NCBI RefSeq assembly: GCF_900101475.1
Contig: NZ_FMZV01000010.1
Location: 62,001 to 126,000, forward strand
Direction: 5' to 3'
Source: Ruegeria marina
Lineage (GTDB): Bacteria > Pseudomonadota > Alphaproteobacteria > Rhodobacterales > Rhodobacteraceae
DNA: 64,000 nt
Positions 63,549-64,000 of the stretch are shown piece by piece. Numbering within the stretch: position 1 is the stretch's first letter; the number at the start of each line of letters is the position of its first letter. Position numbers and translations under genes: made by a program. The notes under the pieces were generated by a model. It did no database searches. It worked only from the letters and a program-made list of their open reading frames with translations, and was not told the DNA's origin.

Positions 63549-63869
63549 TCAGGCGCCTGCTTCGCTCATGATCTGGGCTTTTGCCTCGGGCAGAAGTTCG
63601 GCCATTTTCGTGCGGATCGCATCGGCATCGACGATGCCTTCCAGATCGGCGGCCAGCTTGCGGACGACGTCTTCGTGCCCGGCTTCCTCGAAATCGGCCA
63701 GAACCACGGTTTTCGCATATTCCGCGGCCTCGGCCTCGGATTTGCCCATCAGGCCGGCGGCCCAAAGCCCCAGCATCTTGTTGCAGCGGGCCTGCGCCTT
63801 GAATTGCATTTCCTCGTCATGGGCAAACTTGGCTTCGAAAGCGTGTTCGCGGTCGTCGAAGGTGGTCAT
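63549..63869 (-). CDS. ATPase inhibitor subunit zeta (DUF1476)
   Basis: Small alphaproteobacterial protein that inhibits F1-ATPase from hydrolysing ATP, first described in Paracoccus. The 106 residues match the family: MTTFDDREHAFEAKFAHDEE at the start (the inhibitory region), LGLWAAGLMGKSEAEAAEYA, VVLADFEEAGHEDVVRKLAA and an Ala/Glu-rich end. ATG 63869 gives this start and has GGAGGGG 10 nt upstream; an extended frame to 63887 is not needed. It is monocistronic, ending in a clear terminator. Confidence 0.94.
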   Translation of the reverse strand: MTTFDDREHAFEAKFAHDEEMQFKAQARCNKMLGLWAAGLMGKSEAEAAEYAKTVVLADFEEAGHEDVVRKLAADLEGIVDADAIRTKMAELLPEAKAQIMSEAGA

Positions 63870-64000
63870 GGGTTGCGTCCCCTCCATGAAGTGTCGTTCT
63901 TTCCTGATATGCCGCCCGACCGCCGGAACCGCAAGAGGCAGCGGTATGCTTGCGACACTGCGGCGCTTGCCTTATGAGGGCGCAATGAGGGGGGACTCAT
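63870..64000. other. Window end, no gene seen
   Basis: 131 bp upstream of the DUF1476 gene up to the window edge. Only very short frames; the region probably contains the promoter of DUF1476 and perhaps of a gene beyond the window. Confidence 0.5.

Overview
The window is high-GC alphaproteobacterial chromosome and looks like a member of the Rhodobacteraceae, most likely the Roseobacter group (Ruegeria-like). That is an inference from gene content. The markers are a pyruvate dehydrogenase (PDH) operon whose E1-beta carries its own lipoyl domain, the F1-ATPase zeta inhibitor (DUF1476), a betaine/homocysteine methyltransferase, a fused indolepyruvate oxidoreductase, a coiled-coil gene coupled to zapA, a holin and endolysin pair of the gene-transfer-agent type, and a GTTC-N7-GTTC LexA box. 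Nearly all of it is ordinary, densely packed core genome. I found no rRNA, tRNA, CRISPR array, transposase or integrase.

Layout. 1-4.7 kb: the 3' end of cysE, then pdhA-pdhB-pdhC read leftward behind an ftsB/divIC gene. 4.8-8.7 kb: an OxyR-like LysR regulator diverging from two tiny coupled genes, then pgk and twin cyclophilins. 8.8-12.1 kb: a bactofilin with an overlapping M23 peptidase, a DUF455 ferritin-like protein and a Bcp peroxiredoxin. 12.2-18.7 kb: a giant AsmA/YhdP-like protein, queA, an MFS transporter and a DUF924 protein. 18.7-25.6 kb: a small coiled-coil membrane protein, lpd, a methyltransferase-like protein, a rhodanese, uvrA with an SOS box, and a VOC protein. 25.6-35.4 kb: valine catabolism (acyl-CoA dehydrogenase, 3-hydroxyisobutyryl-CoA hydrolase, mmsB, and further on mmsA with a divergent LysR), interrupted by an envelope and accessory stretch (YbdK-like ligase, methyltransferase, PagP-like barrel candidate, L,D-transpeptidase). 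35.4-41.8 kb: a CBS protein, coaD, a GapB-like gap, DUF808, bfr/bfd and tkt. 42.1-48.9 kb: a ZauP-like protein with zapA, grxD, bolA, purL and an MscS channel. 49.2-55.5 kb: LysR, indolepyruvate oxidoreductase, an acyltransferase and murI. 55.6-59.9 kb: ccmE, the lysis pair, ccmF and ccmH. 59.9-64 kb: an enoyl-CoA hydratase, a membrane-anchored trypsin-like protease, bmt and DUF1476.

How the pieces connect. The most informative non-coding signal is an almost identical 18-bp palindrome (17 of 18 bases, TAGTTTAATG-C/G-TAAACTA) in front of pdhA and, 15 kb away, in front of lpd. It suggests that one regulator controls E1/E2 and E3 of the PDH complex together. The endolysin and holin pair sits between ccmE and ccmF, detached from any prophage, which matches the release genes of Rhodobacter-type gene transfer agents. 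Other points of interest are an OxyR paralogue lacking the peroxidatic cysteine but with an ATAG-N7-CTAT site next to it, a GAPDH with Ala in place of the NAD-selecting Asp and twin LacI-like operators upstream, the bactofilin/M23 and ZauP/ZapA pairs, and a bfd frame that runs 179 bp into bfr. Start codons were chosen from ribosome-binding sites and family N-termini; alternatives are given where they matter.
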